From Pseudomonas graminis (GTDB lineage: Bacteria; Pseudomonadota; Gammaproteobacteria; Pseudomonadales; Pseudomonadaceae), in NCBI RefSeq assembly GCF_001705435.1, contig NZ_MDEN01000048.1:26193-90192 (forward strand): a stretch of DNA of 64,000 nt, read 5' to 3'. Position 1 is the stretch's first letter. Every line of letters begins with the position of its first letter. The notes under the pieces were generated by a model, which was not told the DNA's origin, searched no databases, and was given only the letters and a program-made list of their open reading frames with translations. The position numbers were made by a program, and so were the translations under genes. Shown one piece after another: positions 7,827-20,120 of the stretch.

Positions 7827-10658
7827 ATGCAAGAAAGCGTGATGCAGCGCATGTGGAACAGCGCCCACCTTTCCGGTGGTAACGCTGCCTATGTGGAAGA
7901 GCTCTATGAGCTCTACCTGCACGACCCTAACGCTGTGCCAGAAGAGTGGCGCACCTATTTTCAGACGTTGCCGGCTGACGGCAGCACTGCCACCGATGTA
8001 TCGCACTCTACGGTTCGCGATCATTTTGTGTTGCTGGGGAAAAACCAGCGCCGCGCCCAACCGGTCTCTGCCGGCAGCGTGAGCAGCGAGCATGAAAAGA
8101 AGCAAGTTGAAGTGCTGCGACTTATCCAGGCATTCCGTATGCGCGGCCATCAGGGTGCGCAACTCGATCCTCTGGGTCTGTGGAAGCGTACTGCGCCAGC
8201 TGACCTGTCGATCAACCATTACGGTTTGACCAACGCTGACCTCGATACCACATTCCGTGCCGGCGACCTGTTCATCGGCAAAGAAGAAGCGAGCCTACGC
8301 GAAATCGTCGAAGCGTTGCAGCAGACATATTGCCGCACCATCGGCGCCGAGTTCACGCACATCGTCGATTCCAACCAGCGCAACTGGTTCATGCAGCGCC
8401 TCGAAAGCGTGCGTGGCCGTCCTGCCTATTCCGCCGACATCAAGAGCCATCTGCTCGAGCGTGTGACGGCGGGCGAGGGTTTGGAGAAGTACCTGGGCAC
8501 CAAATACCCGGGCACCAAGCGTTTCGGTCTGGAAGGCGGCGAAAGCCTGATTCCGATGCTCGACGAGCTGATTCAGCGCTCCGGTTCCTACGGCACCAAG
8601 GAAGTTGTCATCGGCATGGCCCACCGTGGCCGTCTCAACGTGCTGGTCAACACCTTCGGCAAGAACCCGCGCGACCTGTTCGACGAGTTCGAAGGCAAGA
8701 AGAAGGTCGAGCTAGGCTCCGGTGACGTCAAATATCACCAGGGCTTCTCGTCCAACGTGATGACCACCGGCGGCGAAGTCCACCTGGCGATGGCGTTCAA
8801 CCCGTCCCACCTGGAAATCGTTTCCCCTGTGGTTGAAGGTTCGGTGCGTGCCCGTCAGGACCGTCGCAACGACGCCACTGGCGAGAAAGTGCTGCCGATC
8901 TCGATCCACGGTGACGCGGCGTTCGCAGGTCAAGGTGTGGTGCTGGAAACCTTCCAGATGTCGCAGACCCGCGGCTTCAAGACCGGCGGCACGATCCACA
9001 TCGTGATCAACAACCAGGTCGGCTTCACCATCAGCAAGCAGGAAGACTCGCGCTCCACCGAGTACGCGACCGACGTTGCCAAGATGATTCAGGCGCCGAT
9101 CCTCCATGTGAATGGCGATGATCCGGAAGCCGTGTTGTTCGTGACCCAGCTGGCGATCGACTACCGCATGCAGTTCAAGCGTGACGTGGTCATCGATCTG
9201 GTCTGCTACCGTCGTCGCGGTCACAACGAAGCCGATGAGCCGAGTGGCACCCAGCCGCTGATGTACCAGCAGATCGCCAAACAGCGCACCACCCGTGAGC
9301 TGTATGCCGATGCACTGGCCACCGCCGGCATCCTCAACGCCGAAGCCGCTCAGGCCAAGGTCGACGAGTACCGCAACGCGCTGGACAACGGCATGCACGT
9401 TGTCAAAAGCCTGGTCAAAGAGCCGAACAAGGAATTGTTCGTTGATTGGCGTCCGTACCTGGGTCACGCGTGGACAGCACGTCACGACACCAGTTTCGAC
9501 CTCAAGACCCTGCAGGAACTGTCGGCCAAGCTGATGGAAGTGCCGGAAGGTTTCGTGGTTCAGCGTCAGGTCCAGAAAATCTACGAAGACCGCCAGAAGA
9601 TGCAAGTCGGTGGCCTTCCGATCAACTGGGGTTACGCCGAAACCATGGCCTACGCCACGCTGGCGTTCGAAGGGCATCAGGTTCGCATCACCGGGCAGGA
9701 CGTTGGTCGCGGTACGTTCTCGCACCGCCACGCCGTGCTGCACAACCAGAAAGACGGTGCGACCTACGTGCCTTTGCAGAACCTGTACGCCGGTCAGCCT
9801 CGCTTTGACCTGTACGACTCTTTCCTGTCGGAAGAAGCTGTGCTGGCGTTCGAATACGGTTACTCGACCACTCAGCCCAATGCGCTGGTGATCTGGGAAG
9901 CCCAGTTCGGTGACTTTGCCAACGGTGCACAGGTCGTGATCGACCAATTCATCACCAGCGGCGAGCACAAATGGGGCCGTCTGTGCGGCCTGACCATGCT
10001 GTTGCCCCATGGCTACGAAGGGCAGGGCCCGGAGCACTCATCGGCACGTCTTGAGCGTTACCTGCAATTGTGCGCCGAGCACAACATCCAGGTCTGCGTA
10101 CCGACCACCCCGGCTCAGATCTACCATCTGCTGCGCCGTCAGGTGATCCGTCCGCTGCGCAAGCCGCTGATCGTGTTGACGCCGAAGTCGTTGCTGCGCC
10201 ACAAGCTGGCCGTGTCGACACTGGAAGATCTGGCCCATGGCTCGTTCCAGACGGTCATCCCGGAAATCGACACCCTCGATGCCGCGAAAGTGACGCGTCT
10301 GGTGCTGTGCAGCGGCAAGGTCTACTACGACCTGCTGGAAAAGCGCCGTGCCGAAGGCCGCGAAGACATCGCCATCGTGCGTCTCGAGCAGCTCTATCCG
10401 TTCCCGGAAGACGACCTGATGGACGCTATCGCGTCGTATACCAACCTGACCAACGTGGTCTGGTGTCAGGAAGAACCCATGAACCAGGGCGCCTGGTACA
10501 GCAGTCAGCACCACTTGCGCCGCAGCATCGGCAATCACAACCGCAACCTCGTTCTCGAGTATGCCGGCCGTGATGCCTCCGCTGCCCCTGCTTGTGGATA
10601 CGCTTCGATGCACGCCGAACAGCAGGAAAAACTGCTGAAAGACGCGTTCTCCGTTTAA
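7827..10658 (+). CDS. sucA: 2-oxoglutarate dehydrogenase E1 component
   Basis: Thiamine-diphosphate-dependent decarboxylation of 2-oxoglutarate and succinyl transfer to the lipoyl group of SucB. 943 residues, the normal length. Visible signatures are the N-terminal peripheral-subunit binding helix (MWNSAHLSGGNAAYVEEL), the GMAHRGRLNVLVN motif, HGDAAFAGQG, the ThDP/Mg region VNGDDPEAVLFV ... RRRGHNEADEPS, and the transketolase-like C-terminal part with GTFSHRHAVLH. GAGGGTGA 7-14 bp before the ATG is a strong ribosome site. The 269-bp gap upstream contains a TCCGGG/CCCGGA inverted repeat (7706-7723) and possibly an internal promoter, but I could not identify one firmly. Confidence 0.98.
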   Translation: MQESVMQRMWNSAHLSGGNAAYVEELYELYLHDPNAVPEEWRTYFQTLPADGSTATDVSHSTVRDHFVLLGKNQRRAQPVSAGSVSSEHEKKQVEVLRLIQAFRMRGHQGAQLDPLGLWKRTAPADLSINHYGLTNADLDTTFRAGDLFIGKEEASLREIVEALQQTYCRTIGAEFTHIVDSNQRNWFMQRLESVRGRPAYSADIKSHLLERVTAGEGLEKYLGTKYPGTKRFGLEGGESLIPMLDELIQRSGSYGTKEVVIGMAHRGRLNVLVNTFGKNPRDLFDEFEGKKKVELGSGDVKYHQGFSSNVMTTGGEVHLAMAFNPSHLEIVSPVVEGSVRARQDRRNDATGEKVLPISIHGDAAFAGQGVVLETFQMSQTRGFKTGGTIHIVINNQVGFTISKQEDSRSTEYATDVAKMIQAPILHVNGDDPEAVLFVTQLAIDYRMQFKRDVVIDLVCYRRRGHNEADEPSGTQPLMYQQIAKQRTTRELYADALATAGILNAEAAQAKVDEYRNALDNGMHVVKSLVKEPNKELFVDWRPYLGHAWTARHDTSFDLKTLQELSAKLMEVPEGFVVQRQVQKIYEDRQKMQVGGLPINWGYAETMAYATLAFEGHQVRITGQDVGRGTFSHRHAVLHNQKDGATYVPLQNLYAGQPRFDLYDSFLSEEAVLAFEYGYSTTQPNALVIWEAQFGDFANGAQVVIDQFITSGEHKWGRLCGLTMLLPHGYEGQGPEHSSARLERYLQLCAEHNIQVCVPTTPAQIYHLLRRQVIRPLRKPLIVLTPKSLLRHKLAVSTLEDLAHGSFQTVIPEIDTLDAAKVTRLVLCSGKVYYDLLEKRRAEGREDIAIVRLEQLYPFPEDDLMDAIASYTNLTNVVWCQEEPMNQGAWYSSQHHLRRSIGNHNRNLVLEYAGRDASAAPACGYASMHAEQQEKLLKDAFSV

Positions 10659-10700
10659 CGCCTTCGCGCACTAGAAACCGAATTAAAGGAATTACAGATA

Positions 10701-11951
10701 ATGGCTATTGAGATCAAAGCCCCCTCTTTCCCGGAATCCGTTGCCGACGGCACCGTTGCCACCTGGCACAAAAAACCGGGCGACGCCGTCAAGCGTGATG
10801 ACCTGATCGTCGATATCGAAACCGACAAGGTCGTGCTGGAAGTATTGGCCGAAGCTGACGGTGTACTGGGCGCAATCGTTGCCGAAGAGGGCGCTACTGT
10901 CCTGTCGAACCAGCTACTGGGATCGATCGAAGAGGGCGGTGCTGCCGCTGCCCCAGCCGCTGCCGCTCCAGCCGCTGCTGCATCGGCTCCGGCTGCTGCG
11001 CCTGCCCAGGCTGCTGCTGCACCTGCCGCCGCTTCCGGTGACGAAGACGCCATCGGCGCTCCGGCTGCCCGCAAGCTGGCCGAAGAAAACGGCATCAACC
11101 TGTCCAGCGTCAAAGGCACAGGCAAAGACGGCCGCGTGACCAAGGAAGACGTTGTTGCTGCCATCGAAGCGAAGAAATCCGCTCCGGCCGCTGCACCTGC
11201 CGCCAAGCCTGCTGCCGCTGCCGCCGCGCCTGTGGCTGCCGTTGGCGACCGCACCGAGAAGCGCGTGCCGATGACGCGTCTGCGCGCCAAGGTGGCAGAG
11301 CGTCTGGTTGAAGCTCAGTCGAACATGGCGATGCTGACTACCTTCAACGAAGTCGACATGACCGAAGTCATGGCCCTGCGTTCGAAGTACAAGGACCTGT
11401 TCGAGAAGTCCCATAACGGCGTACGCCTGGGCTTCATGTCGTTCTTCGTCAAGGCCGCGACCGAAGCGCTGAAACGCTACCCGGCCGTCAACGCCTCGAT
11501 CGACGGCACTGACATCGTTTATCACGGTTATGCCGACGTCGGCGTTGCCGTGTCGAGCGATCGTGGTCTGGTGGTTCCGGTGCTGCGCAACGCCGAGCAG
11601 ATGAGCCTGGCTGAAATCGAAGGCGGTATCGCCACCTTCGGCAAGAAAGCCCGTGACGGCAAACTGTCCATCGACGAGATGACTGGCGGTACCTTCACCA
11701 TCACCAACGGTGGTACTTTCGGTTCGATGATGTCGACCCCTATCGTCAATCCGCCGCAAGCGGCCATTCTGGGCATGCACAACATTCTGCAGCGTCCTAT
11801 GGCGATCAACGGCCAGGTCGTCATCCGTCCGATGATGTATCTGGCGCTGTCCTACGATCACCGCCTGATCGACGGTAAAGAAGCCGTGACCTTCCTGGTG
11901 ACCATCAAGAACCTGCTGGAAGACCCGGCGCGTCTGTTGCTGGACATCTGA
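10701..11951 (+). CDS. sucB: Dihydrolipoamide succinyltransferase (E2 of 2-oxoglutarate dehydrogenase)
   Basis: Core of the 2-oxoglutarate dehydrogenase complex. Residues 1-77 form one lipoyl domain with the lipoyl lysine at 43 ([11 protein letters not shown]). An Ala/Pro linker follows (about 80-112), then the peripheral subunit-binding domain (about 115-150, [13 protein letters not shown]), a second Ala-rich linker (155-180) and the catalytic acyltransferase domain with the SYDHRLIDG motif near the C-terminus. 416 residues, slightly longer than the E. coli enzyme because of longer linkers. It follows sucA by 42 bp and is separated from lpdG by a large inverted repeat. Confidence 0.98.
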   Translation: MAIEIKAPSFPESVADGTVATWHKKPGDAVKRDDLIVDIETDKVVLEVLAEADGVLGAIVAEEGATVLSNQLLGSIEEGGAAAAPAAAAPAAAASAPAAAPAQAAAAPAAASGDEDAIGAPAARKLAEENGINLSSVKGTGKDGRVTKEDVVAAIEAKKSAPAAAPAAKPAAAAAAPVAAVGDRTEKRVPMTRLRAKVAERLVEAQSNMAMLTTFNEVDMTEVMALRSKYKDLFEKSHNGVRLGFMSFFVKAATEALKRYPAVNASIDGTDIVYHGYADVGVAVSSDRGLVVPVLRNAEQMSLAEIEGGIATFGKKARDGKLSIDEMTGGTFTITNGGTFGSMMSTPIVNPPQAAILGMHNILQRPMAINGQVVIRPMMYLALSYDHRLIDGKEAVTFLVTIKNLLEDPARLLLDI

Positions 11952-11960
11952 TTCAAGGAC

Positions 11961-13560
<1,600 letters not shown>

Positions 13561-13633
13561 AAATAACCACGACGATCCGCCCGTCGCAGGCCCTGCTCGC
13601 AGGGCTTACCGCGGAAGGATCGTTGGACTCGAA

Positions 13634-13682
13634 CTCCCGGCAGCGCAGGCAGGCTTCACGCCTGATCTGCGTTCTCCGGGAG
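13634..13682 (+). other. Long imperfect stem-loop in the lpdG-sucC gap
   Basis: Three nested arms pair in register: CTCCCGG (13634-13640) with CCGGGAG (13676-13682), CGCAG (13644-13648) with CTGCG (13667-13671), and CAGGC (13650-13654) with GCCTG (13660-13664) around a 5-nt loop. There is no T tract, so a simple terminator is unlikely. A transcript-stability or processing element between the two halves of the operon is more plausible. Confidence 0.55.
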
Positions 13683-13758
13683 AAGCGGTCACAGGTGGTG
13701 CGGCACGCTTTGACGAGCAGCACCGAATGCGCAGTACCTAACGAAGACGGTAATAAGC

Positions 13759-14925
13759 ATGAATCTTCACGAGTATCAGGGTAAGCAGCTGTTTGCTGAA
13801 TACGGCCTGCCAGTATCCAAGGGCTATGCAGTAGACACCCCGGAAGCAGCAGCAGAAGCGTGCGACAAGATCGGCGGAACCGAGTGGGTCGTCAAAGCCC
13901 AGGTTCACGCAGGCGGTCGCGGTAAAGCGGGAGGCGTCAAGCTGGTTCGCAGCAAGGAAGACGCCGCTGCGTTCGCTCAACAGTGGTTGGGCAAGCGTCT
14001 GGTCACTTACCAGACTGATGCCAACGGTCAGCCGGTCACCAAGATCCTGGTTGAATCGTGCACTGACATCGCCAAAGAGCTGTACCTGGGCGCTGTAGTC
14101 GATCGTTCGAGCCGCCGTATCGTGTTCATGGCGTCCACCGAAGGTGGCGTGGACATCGAGAAAATCGCTCACGACACGCCTGAGAAGATTCTCAAAGCGA
14201 CCATCGATCCACTGGTTGGCGCTCAGCCATTCCAGGGTCGCGATCTGGCCTTCCAGCTGGGTCTGGAAGGCAAGCAGGTCACTCAGTTCGCCAAGATCTT
14301 CACCGGTCTGGCCAAGCTGTTCCAGGACCACGACCTGGCCCTGCTGGAAGTGAACCCGCTGGTGATCAAGGCTGACGGCGATCTGCATTGCCTCGACGCC
14401 AAGATCAACATCGACGCCAACGCCATGTACCGTCAGCCAAAGCTGAAGGCTTTCCACGACCCGTCGCAAGACGACCCACGTGAAGCCCACGCTGCCAAGT
14501 TCGAACTGAACTACGTGGCACTGGAAGGCAACATCGGCTGCATGGTCAACGGTGCCGGTCTGGCCATGGGTACCATGGACATCGTCAACCTGCACGGCGG
14601 CAAGCCAGCCAACTTCCTCGACGTAGGCGGTGGCGCAACCAAAGAACGCGTTACCGAAGCGTTCAAGATCATCCTGTCCGACACCAACGTCGCTGCAGTA
14701 CTGGTCAACATCTTCGGCGGCATCGTCCGTTGCGACATGATTGCCGAAGGCATCATTGGCGCGGTGAAAGAAGTCGGCGTGAAAATCCCGGTTGTTGTTC
14801 GCCTTGAAGGCAACAACGCTGAGCTGGGCGCTAAAGTACTGGCAGAAAGCGGCTTGAACATCATCGCAGCTACCAGCCTGACCGACGCTGCTCAACAAGT
14901 CGTCAAAGCTGCGGAGGGCAAATAA
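13759..14925 (+). CDS. sucC: Succinyl-CoA synthetase beta subunit (ADP-forming)
   Basis: Makes succinate and ATP or GTP from succinyl-CoA together with SucD. 388 residues, the usual length. It begins [19 protein letters not shown], the conserved ATP-grasp N-terminus. [15 protein letters not shown] is the nucleotide-binding loop, and [13 protein letters not shown] and [14 protein letters not shown] belong to the C-terminal CoA-ligase domain. TAATG overlap: its stop codon shares one base with the sucD start, which should enforce equal synthesis of the two subunits. Confidence 0.98.
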   Translation: MNLHEYQGKQLFAEYGLPVSKGYAVDTPEAAAEACDKIGGTEWVVKAQVHAGGRGKAGGVKLVRSKEDAAAFAQQWLGKRLVTYQTDANGQPVTKILVESCTDIAKELYLGAVVDRSSRRIVFMASTEGGVDIEKIAHDTPEKILKATIDPLVGAQPFQGRDLAFQLGLEGKQVTQFAKIFTGLAKLFQDHDLALLEVNPLVIKADGDLHCLDAKINIDANAMYRQPKLKAFHDPSQDDPREAHAAKFELNYVALEGNIGCMVNGAGLAMGTMDIVNLHGGKPANFLDVGGGATKERVTEAFKIILSDTNVAAVLVNIFGGIVRCDMIAEGIIGAVKEVGVKIPVVVRLEGNNAELGAKVLAESGLNIIAATSLTDAAQQVVKAAEGK

Positions 14926-15812
14926 TGAGCGTCCTGATCAATAAAGACACCAAGGTTATCTGCCAGGGCTTCACCGGCTCCCAGGGTACCTTCCACTCCG
15001 AGCAAGCCATTGCCTACGGCACCAAAATGGTTGGCGGCGTGACCCCAGGCAAGGGCGGCACCACGCACCTGAACCTGCCAGTGTTCAACACGGTGTCCGA
15101 AGCAGTAGAAAAAACCGGCGCAACCGCTTCGGTCATCTACGTTCCGGCTCCGTTCTGCAAGGATTCCATCCTTGAAGCAGCGTTCGGCGGCATCAAGCTG
15201 ATCGTTTGCATCACCGAAGGCATCCCGACCATCGACATGCTCGAAGCCAAGGTCAAGTGCGACGAACTGGGTGTGGTCCTGATCGGCCCTAACTGCCCAG
15301 GCGTTATCACCCCGGGCGAGTGCAAGATCGGCATCATGCCAGGTCACATTCACTTGCCAGGCAAAGTCGGTATCGTGTCGCGTTCCGGCACCCTGACTTA
15401 CGAAGCTGTGAAGCAGACCACTGACGCCGGTTTCGGTCAGTCGACGTGCGTCGGCATCGGTGGTGATCCGATCCCGGGTTCGAACTTCATCGACATCCTG
15501 AAGCTGTTCCAGGAAGACCCGAAGACCGAAGCGATCGTCATGATCGGCGAGATCGGCGGTTCGGCTGAAGAAGAAGCGGCTGCCTACATCAAGGCACACG
15601 TGACCAAGCCAGTCGTTTCCTACATCGCGGGTGTGACTGCTCCTCCGGGCAAGCGCATGGGCCATGCGGGCGCGATCATCTCCGGCGGCAAAGGCACTGC
15701 AGACGAGAAATTCGCTGCGCTGCAAGACGCAGGCGTGAAAACCGTGCGTTCGCTGGCAGACATCGGCAAAGCCCTGGCTGAGCTGACCGGTTGGGAAGTG
15801 AAGAAGGCTTAA
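14925..15812 (+). CDS. sucD: Succinyl-CoA synthetase alpha subunit
   Basis: 295 residues. The CoA-binding Rossmann domain is at the N-terminus ([20 protein letters not shown]). The phosphorylated histidine lies in the C-terminal motif [14 protein letters not shown], and [20 protein letters not shown] and [11 protein letters not shown] are further family signatures. It ends the TCA run and is followed by a clear terminator, so transcription from the sdh promoter, and any internal ones, should stop here. Confidence 0.98.
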   Translation: MSVLINKDTKVICQGFTGSQGTFHSEQAIAYGTKMVGGVTPGKGGTTHLNLPVFNTVSEAVEKTGATASVIYVPAPFCKDSILEAAFGGIKLIVCITEGIPTIDMLEAKVKCDELGVVLIGPNCPGVITPGECKIGIMPGHIHLPGKVGIVSRSGTLTYEAVKQTTDAGFGQSTCVGIGGDPIPGSNFIDILKLFQEDPKTEAIVMIGEIGGSAEEEAAAYIKAHVTKPVVSYIAGVTAPPGKRMGHAGAIISGGKGTADEKFAALQDAGVKTVRSLADIGKALAELTGWEVKKA

Positions 15813-15837
15813 TCGCCCTCGTCTCACTGCCTGATCA

Positions 15838-15868
15838 ACAAAAGCCACCTTCGGGTGGCTTTTGTGTT
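15838..15868 (+). terminator. Rho-independent terminator after sucD
   Basis: CAAAAGCCACC-TTCG-GGTGGCTTTTG followed by a T-rich stretch: an 11-bp stem with a stable TTCG loop. The rest of the 314-bp gap up to brnQ (15813-16126) shows no further gene or repeat that I can support. Confidence 0.85.
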
Positions 15869-16126
15869 TCTGGCGTTTCGATTTGCGCCGGCGGGAAGGC
15901 CCTGATCCTGTAAGACATTTCTGATATGCGACACGAACGTGCGTTCAGCGGTCGCACCGCCCTGTATCGGTGCGCCAAATAGGGTAGGCTAGCCGCCGTT
16001 TTGTGCAGTCGGCTCCCACAAGGAGCGGCGGCGCGCTCAGGGTCTGTCTTAAAAGGGCGGGCAGCATTTCCCCCACCCTCAGGGAAATCCTCTTCTTAAT
16101 TCCGATTCAGCAGTGTGGTTTCCTCA

Positions 16127-17440
16127 ATGAAAGTGTTGAAAGGCCAGGACATTCTGGCACTGGGTTTCATGACGTTTGCGCTGTTCGTGGGCGCTGGCAA
16201 TATCATCTTCCCCCCGATCGTAGGCCTCCAGGCCGGCCCCAATGTATGGATGGCCGCGTTGGGCTTTCTGGTCACGGCGGTCGGCCTTCCGGTGGTCACC
16301 GTGATCGCGCTCGCCAAGGTCGGCGGCGCCATGGACGCCTTGAGCAGTCCAATCGGCAAGGTCGCCGGAACCATCCTCGCCGCCGTCTGCTACCTGTCCG
16401 TGGGTCCATTGTTCGCCACGCCGCGCACGGCGACGGTGTCGTTTGAAGTCGGCCTGGCGCCCTTAACCGGTGAAAGTCCGCTCGCGCTGTTTCTCTACAG
16501 CCTGGTTTATTTCGTGCTGGTGTTCTGGATTTCGCTTTATCCGGGTCGTCTGCTCGACACCGTCGGCCGTTTCCTGGCACCACTGAAAATCATTGCCCTG
16601 GCCATCCTCGGCATCGCCGCGTTTGTCCTGCCGGCGGGTGACGTCGGTATTGCCGAACCTGCCTACGTCGCCGCGCCGTTCTCCCAAGGCTTCATCAACG
16701 GCTACCTGACCATGGACACCCTGGGCGCGCTGGTTTTCGGCATCGTCATCGTCAACGCGATTCGCTCCCGCGGTGTCGAGTCGCCTCGGTTGATCACCCG
16801 CTACGCCATCATCGCCGGCCTGATCGCCGGTGTGGGACTGGCACTGGTGTACATCAGCCTGTTCCGTCTGGGTTCCGACAGCCACGCCATCGCTGCCGGG
16901 GCAACCAATGGCGCCGCTGTGTTGCATGCCTACGTCCAACACACCTTCGGCACGTTGGGCAGCAGCTTCCTTGCCGTGCTGATCTCGCTGGCGTGTCTGG
17001 TGACCGCCGTCGGCCTGACGTGCGCCTGCGCCGAATACTTCAGCCGCGTGCTGCCCCTGTCTTACAAGACGCTGGTGATTCTGCTGGCAGTGTTTTCCCT
17101 GCTGGTTTCCAACCTGGGCCTGACCAAGCTGATCCAGTTCTCGATTCCGGTGCTGACCGCGATCTACCCGCCGTGCATTGCACTGGTGGCGTTGAGCTTC
17201 TGCAAGGATTTCTGGCACGAGCAGGGGCGGATCGTGGCGCCGGTCATGCTGGTGGCGTTCCTGATCGGTGCGGTGGATGCGGTGAAGGGCTCTGCGCTTG
17301 GTGTGTACCTGCCGGATGCGCTGGCTCATCTGCCCTTGAGCGAGCAAGGCCTCGCATGGCTGATCCCGTCGCTGATCACGCTGTTCGTCGCGTTCGTCGT
17401 GGACCGCATGCTCGGCAAGCGCAGCGAGGCACTGGCCTGA
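16127..17440 (+). CDS. brnQ: Branched-chain amino acid:cation symporter BrnQ
   Basis: Inner-membrane carrier for leucine, isoleucine and valine of the LIVCS family. 437 residues with about 12 hydrophobic segments. The N-terminus [30 protein letters not shown] is the family hallmark. ATG 16127 was chosen; a GTG at 16115 would add four residues that the family lacks. Separate from the suc genes (terminator between) and followed by a bidirectional terminator, so it is a single-gene unit. Confidence 0.95.
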   Translation: MKVLKGQDILALGFMTFALFVGAGNIIFPPIVGLQAGPNVWMAALGFLVTAVGLPVVTVIALAKVGGAMDALSSPIGKVAGTILAAVCYLSVGPLFATPRTATVSFEVGLAPLTGESPLALFLYSLVYFVLVFWISLYPGRLLDTVGRFLAPLKIIALAILGIAAFVLPAGDVGIAEPAYVAAPFSQGFINGYLTMDTLGALVFGIVIVNAIRSRGVESPRLITRYAIIAGLIAGVGLALVYISLFRLGSDSHAIAAGATNGAAVLHAYVQHTFGTLGSSFLAVLISLACLVTAVGLTCACAEYFSRVLPLSYKTLVILLAVFSLLVSNLGLTKLIQFSIPVLTAIYPPCIALVALSFCKDFWHEQGRIVAPVMLVAFLIGAVDAVKGSALGVYLPDALAHLPLSEQGLAWLIPSLITLFVAFVVDRMLGKRSEALA

Positions 17441-17510
17441 GGGGGGAGGTTGGCGCGCCGTGAAAGCGATGCGCCGATCACTCTGAAGCAGAGCTGATTA
17501 TTTGATAGAC

Positions 17511-17546
17511 AAAACAAAGCCCGCTTAATGCGGGCTTTGTTTTTTG
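17511..17546. terminator. Bidirectional terminator between brnQ and the small lipoprotein gene
   Basis: AAAACAAAGCCCGC-TTAAT-GCGGGCTTTGTTTT is a perfect 14-bp inverted repeat with T runs on both strands, sitting between two convergent genes. Confidence 0.88.
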
Positions 17547-17559
17547 AAACTCTGGAAAC

Positions 17560-17811
17560 TTACTGCTTAGTTGCAGGTGCTGCCTGGTTCGCTTCTTTAG
17601 CGCGCTCTTGAGCGGCTTCAGCGTTCTTTTGAGCGGCTTCCTGACTTTCTTTGGCAGCGTCGTTCACTTTGTCTTGCGCTTTTTGCATCGATTCTTGCGA
17701 CTGCTCGGCAGCCTTGTTTGCATCTTGCTGTTTATCTTCGGATTTTTTGTCACAGGCGGCGAGGCCCAGAGTGGCAGAAAGCATCAGGGCAATAGCTAAA
17801 GATTTACGCAT
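17560..17811 (-). CDS. Small coiled-coil lipoprotein
   Basis: 83 residues from ATG at 17811, chosen because AAGGAG lies 8 bp upstream and the start gives a clean type II signal peptide (MRKSLAIALMLSATLGLAAC, lipobox LAAC). The mature part is almost wholly Glu, Gln, Lys, Ala, Asn and Asp in a heptad-like pattern (QESMQKAQDKVNDAAKESQE), predicted as a single long helix or coiled coil. Small envelope lipoproteins like this are common in pseudomonads; the function is unknown. A distant relation to Lpp-like or LEA-like structural helices is possible but unproven. Confidence 0.82.
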   Translation of the reverse strand: MRKSLAIALMLSATLGLAACDKKSEDKQQDANKAAEQSQESMQKAQDKVNDAAKESQEAAQKNAEAAQERAKEANQAAPATKQ

Positions 17812-18025
17812 GGGGTGTTTCTCCTTATTGGTCATCAACGTGCCTTCGAGCACTCGGTTATTAGGTTAGTTCCATGTTCCGTCGGGATAAATACATAAGC
17901 ATCCGGCGACGTAATCACTGAGCCGAAGAGAGGCGGTGATCGTTTGTGCGCCGTCCTCAGCCATGAGATCGGCGGCCCAAAGATTTTCAGAGGGTGAAGA
18001 TTCTGCACTGACCGCACGCCTGTCC

Positions 18026-18054
18026 CTTGAAATCGTCTCCCCAGCCCCCACCTA
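18026..18054 (+). promoter_or_regulatory. Predicted sigma-32 heat-shock promoter of htpG
   Basis: CTTGAAA at 18026-18032, a 13-bp spacer, then CCCCACCTA at 18046-18054. This matches the sigma-32 consensus (CTTGAAA, 13-17 bp, CCCCATnTA) in all but one position. It lies 84 bp before the htpG start. The rest of the 326-bp gap 17812-18137 holds only a CTGCTCCGAG / CTCGAGCAG-type inverted repeat near 18067-18098. Confidence 0.75.
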
Positions 18055-18137
18055 GATGACAACGCGCTGCTCCGAGCCGCCTTGGGCGTTTCGAGCAGCT
18101 CCCCCTATTTGTGTGGACTGATTGGAGTTTGATGACC

Positions 18138-20042
18138 ATGAGTGTGGAAACTCAAAAGGAAACCCTGGGCTTCCAGACCGAGGTGAAGCAGCTGCTGCAC
18201 CTCATGATCCATTCGCTGTACTCGAACAAGGAAATTTTCCTTCGCGAGCTGATTTCCAACGCATCCGACGCGGTGGACAAGCTGCGCTTCGAGGCACTGT
18301 CCAAGCCTGAGCTGCTGGAAGGCGGCGCCGAGCTGAAGATCCGAGTCAGCTACGACAAGGATGCCAAGACCGTTACCCTGGAAGACAACGGCATCGGCAT
18401 GAGCCGCGAAGATGTCATCACGCATCTGGGCACCATCGCGAAGTCCGGCACCGCCGACTTCATGAAGAACCTGTCCGGTGATCAGAAGAAAGATTCCCAC
18501 CTGATCGGCCAGTTCGGTGTCGGCTTTTACTCCGCGTTCATCGTTGCCGATCAAGTCGAAGTGTTCACCCGTCGCGCCGGCCTGTCCGCCAGCGAAGGTG
18601 TGCACTGGTCGTCGAAAGGCGAGGGCGAGTTCGAAGTCGCCACGATCGAGAAAGCCGATCGCGGTACGCGCATCGTGCTGCATCTCAAGAGCGCCGAAGA
18701 CGAGTTCGCTGACGGCTTCCGTCTGCGTAACATCATCAAAAAGTACTCCGACCACATCGCCCTGCCGATCCAGCTGCCGAAAGAACAGGCGCCGGTCGAA
18801 GGCGACGCCGAGCCTGTTGAAGAGTGGGAAACCGTCAACCGCGCCAGCGCCCTGTGGACCCGTCCGCGTACTGAGGTCAAGGACGAGGAATACCAGGAGT
18901 TCTACAAGCACATCGCCCACGATTTCGAGAACCCGCTGAGCTGGAGCCACAACAAGGTTGAAGGCAAGCTGGAATACAGCTCGCTGTTGTACGTGCCGGC
19001 CCGCGCGCCGTTCGATCTGTACCAGCGCGAAGCACCGCGCGGCCTGAAGCTGTACGTGCAGCGCGTATTTGTCATGGACCAGGCGGAATCGTTCCTGCCG
19101 CTGTACCTGCGCTTCATCAAGGGCGTGGTCGATTCCAACGACCTGTCCCTGAACGTGTCCCGTGAAATCCTGCAGAAAGATCCGATCATCGATTCGATGA
19201 AGTCCGCGCTGACGAAGCGCGTGCTGGACATGCTGGAGAAGCTGGCGAAAAACCAGCCGGAAGAATACAAAGGCTTCTGGAAAAACTTCGGTCAGGTGCT
19301 GAAAGAAGGGCCGGCCGAAGACTTCGCCAACAAAGAAAAAATAGCCGGCCTGTTGCGCTTCGCGTCGACCTCCGACGACGGCGGCGAGCAAAGCGTGTCG
19401 TTGACCGACTACCTGTCGCGCGCCAAGGAAGGTCAGGACAAGATCTACTTCCTCACCGGCGAAAGCTACGCCCAGGTCAAGAACAGCCCGCACCTCGAAG
19501 TCTTCCGCAAGAAAGGCATTGAAGTGCTGCTGCTGACCGACCGTATCGACGAGTGGCTGATGAGCTACCTGAGCGACTTCGACGGCAAGGGCTTTGTCGA
19601 CGTGGCACGCGGTGACCTGGATCTGGGCAAGCTTGATTCCGAAGAGGACAAGAAGGCTCAGGAAGAAGTCGCCAAGGACAAGGAAGGCCTGATCGAACGC
19701 CTGAAAACGGCGCTGGGTGAAGCCGTCAGCGAAGTGAGGGTTTCCCACCGTTTGACCGATTCGCCGGCGATTCTGGCGATTGGCGAGCAGGACCTGGGTC
19801 TGCAGATGCGTCAGATTCTGGAAGCCAGCGGTCAGAAGGTACCGGACTCCAAGCCAATCTTCGAATTCAACCCGTCGCACCCGCTGATCGGCAAGCTGGA
19901 CAACGAGCAGAATGAAGACCGCTTCGGTGATCTGTCGCACATCCTGTTCGACCAGGCTGCGCTGGCGGCCGGCGACAGCTTGAAAGATCCGGCGGCCTAC
20001 GTGCGCCGTCTGAACAAGTTGTTGGTTGAGCTCTCGGTTTAA
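18138..20042 (+). CDS. htpG: Molecular chaperone HtpG (bacterial Hsp90)
   Basis: Cytosolic dimeric ATPase chaperone. 634 residues from ATG 18138 ([20 protein letters not shown]), the start seen in the family; ATG 18132 is only 4 bp from the GGAG site. GHKL ATPase motifs are visible: [29 protein letters not shown], and [12 protein letters not shown]. The middle domain has the catalytic-arginine motif LNVSREILQ, and the C-terminal dimerisation domain ends [16 protein letters not shown]. It is monocistronic, with a heat-shock promoter upstream and a terminator downstream. Confidence 0.98.
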   Translation: MSVETQKETLGFQTEVKQLLHLMIHSLYSNKEIFLRELISNASDAVDKLRFEALSKPELLEGGAELKIRVSYDKDAKTVTLEDNGIGMSREDVITHLGTIAKSGTADFMKNLSGDQKKDSHLIGQFGVGFYSAFIVADQVEVFTRRAGLSASEGVHWSSKGEGEFEVATIEKADRGTRIVLHLKSAEDEFADGFRLRNIIKKYSDHIALPIQLPKEQAPVEGDAEPVEEWETVNRASALWTRPRTEVKDEEYQEFYKHIAHDFENPLSWSHNKVEGKLEYSSLLYVPARAPFDLYQREAPRGLKLYVQRVFVMDQAESFLPLYLRFIKGVVDSNDLSLNVSREILQKDPIIDSMKSALTKRVLDMLEKLAKNQPEEYKGFWKNFGQVLKEGPAEDFANKEKIAGLLRFASTSDDGGEQSVSLTDYLSRAKEGQDKIYFLTGESYAQVKNSPHLEVFRKKGIEVLLLTDRIDEWLMSYLSDFDGKGFVDVARGDLDLGKLDSEEDKKAQEEVAKDKEGLIERLKTALGEAVSEVRVSHRLTDSPAILAIGEQDLGLQMRQILEASGQKVPDSKPIFEFNPSHPLIGKLDNEQNEDRFGDLSHILFDQAALAAGDSLKDPAAYVRRLNKLLVELSV

Positions 20043-20059
20043 CATCAGCGTCACGGCAG

Positions 20060-20082
20060 AACCCGCTTCGGCGGGTTTTGTC
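20060..20082 (+). terminator. Terminator after htpG
   Basis: AACCCGC-TTCG-GCGGGTTTTG: a 7-bp GC-rich stem with a TTCG loop and a short T tract, 18 bp after the htpG stop codon. Confidence 0.8.
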
Positions 20083-20120
20083 ATTTAATCTCCCTCCATC
20101 CTTATCAGCAGGAGTTCGCT

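Noticed and set aside
17866..18062. A small minus-strand gene upstream of htpG
   Set aside because: No ribosome site and no recognisable protein pattern; it overlaps the sigma-32 promoter.
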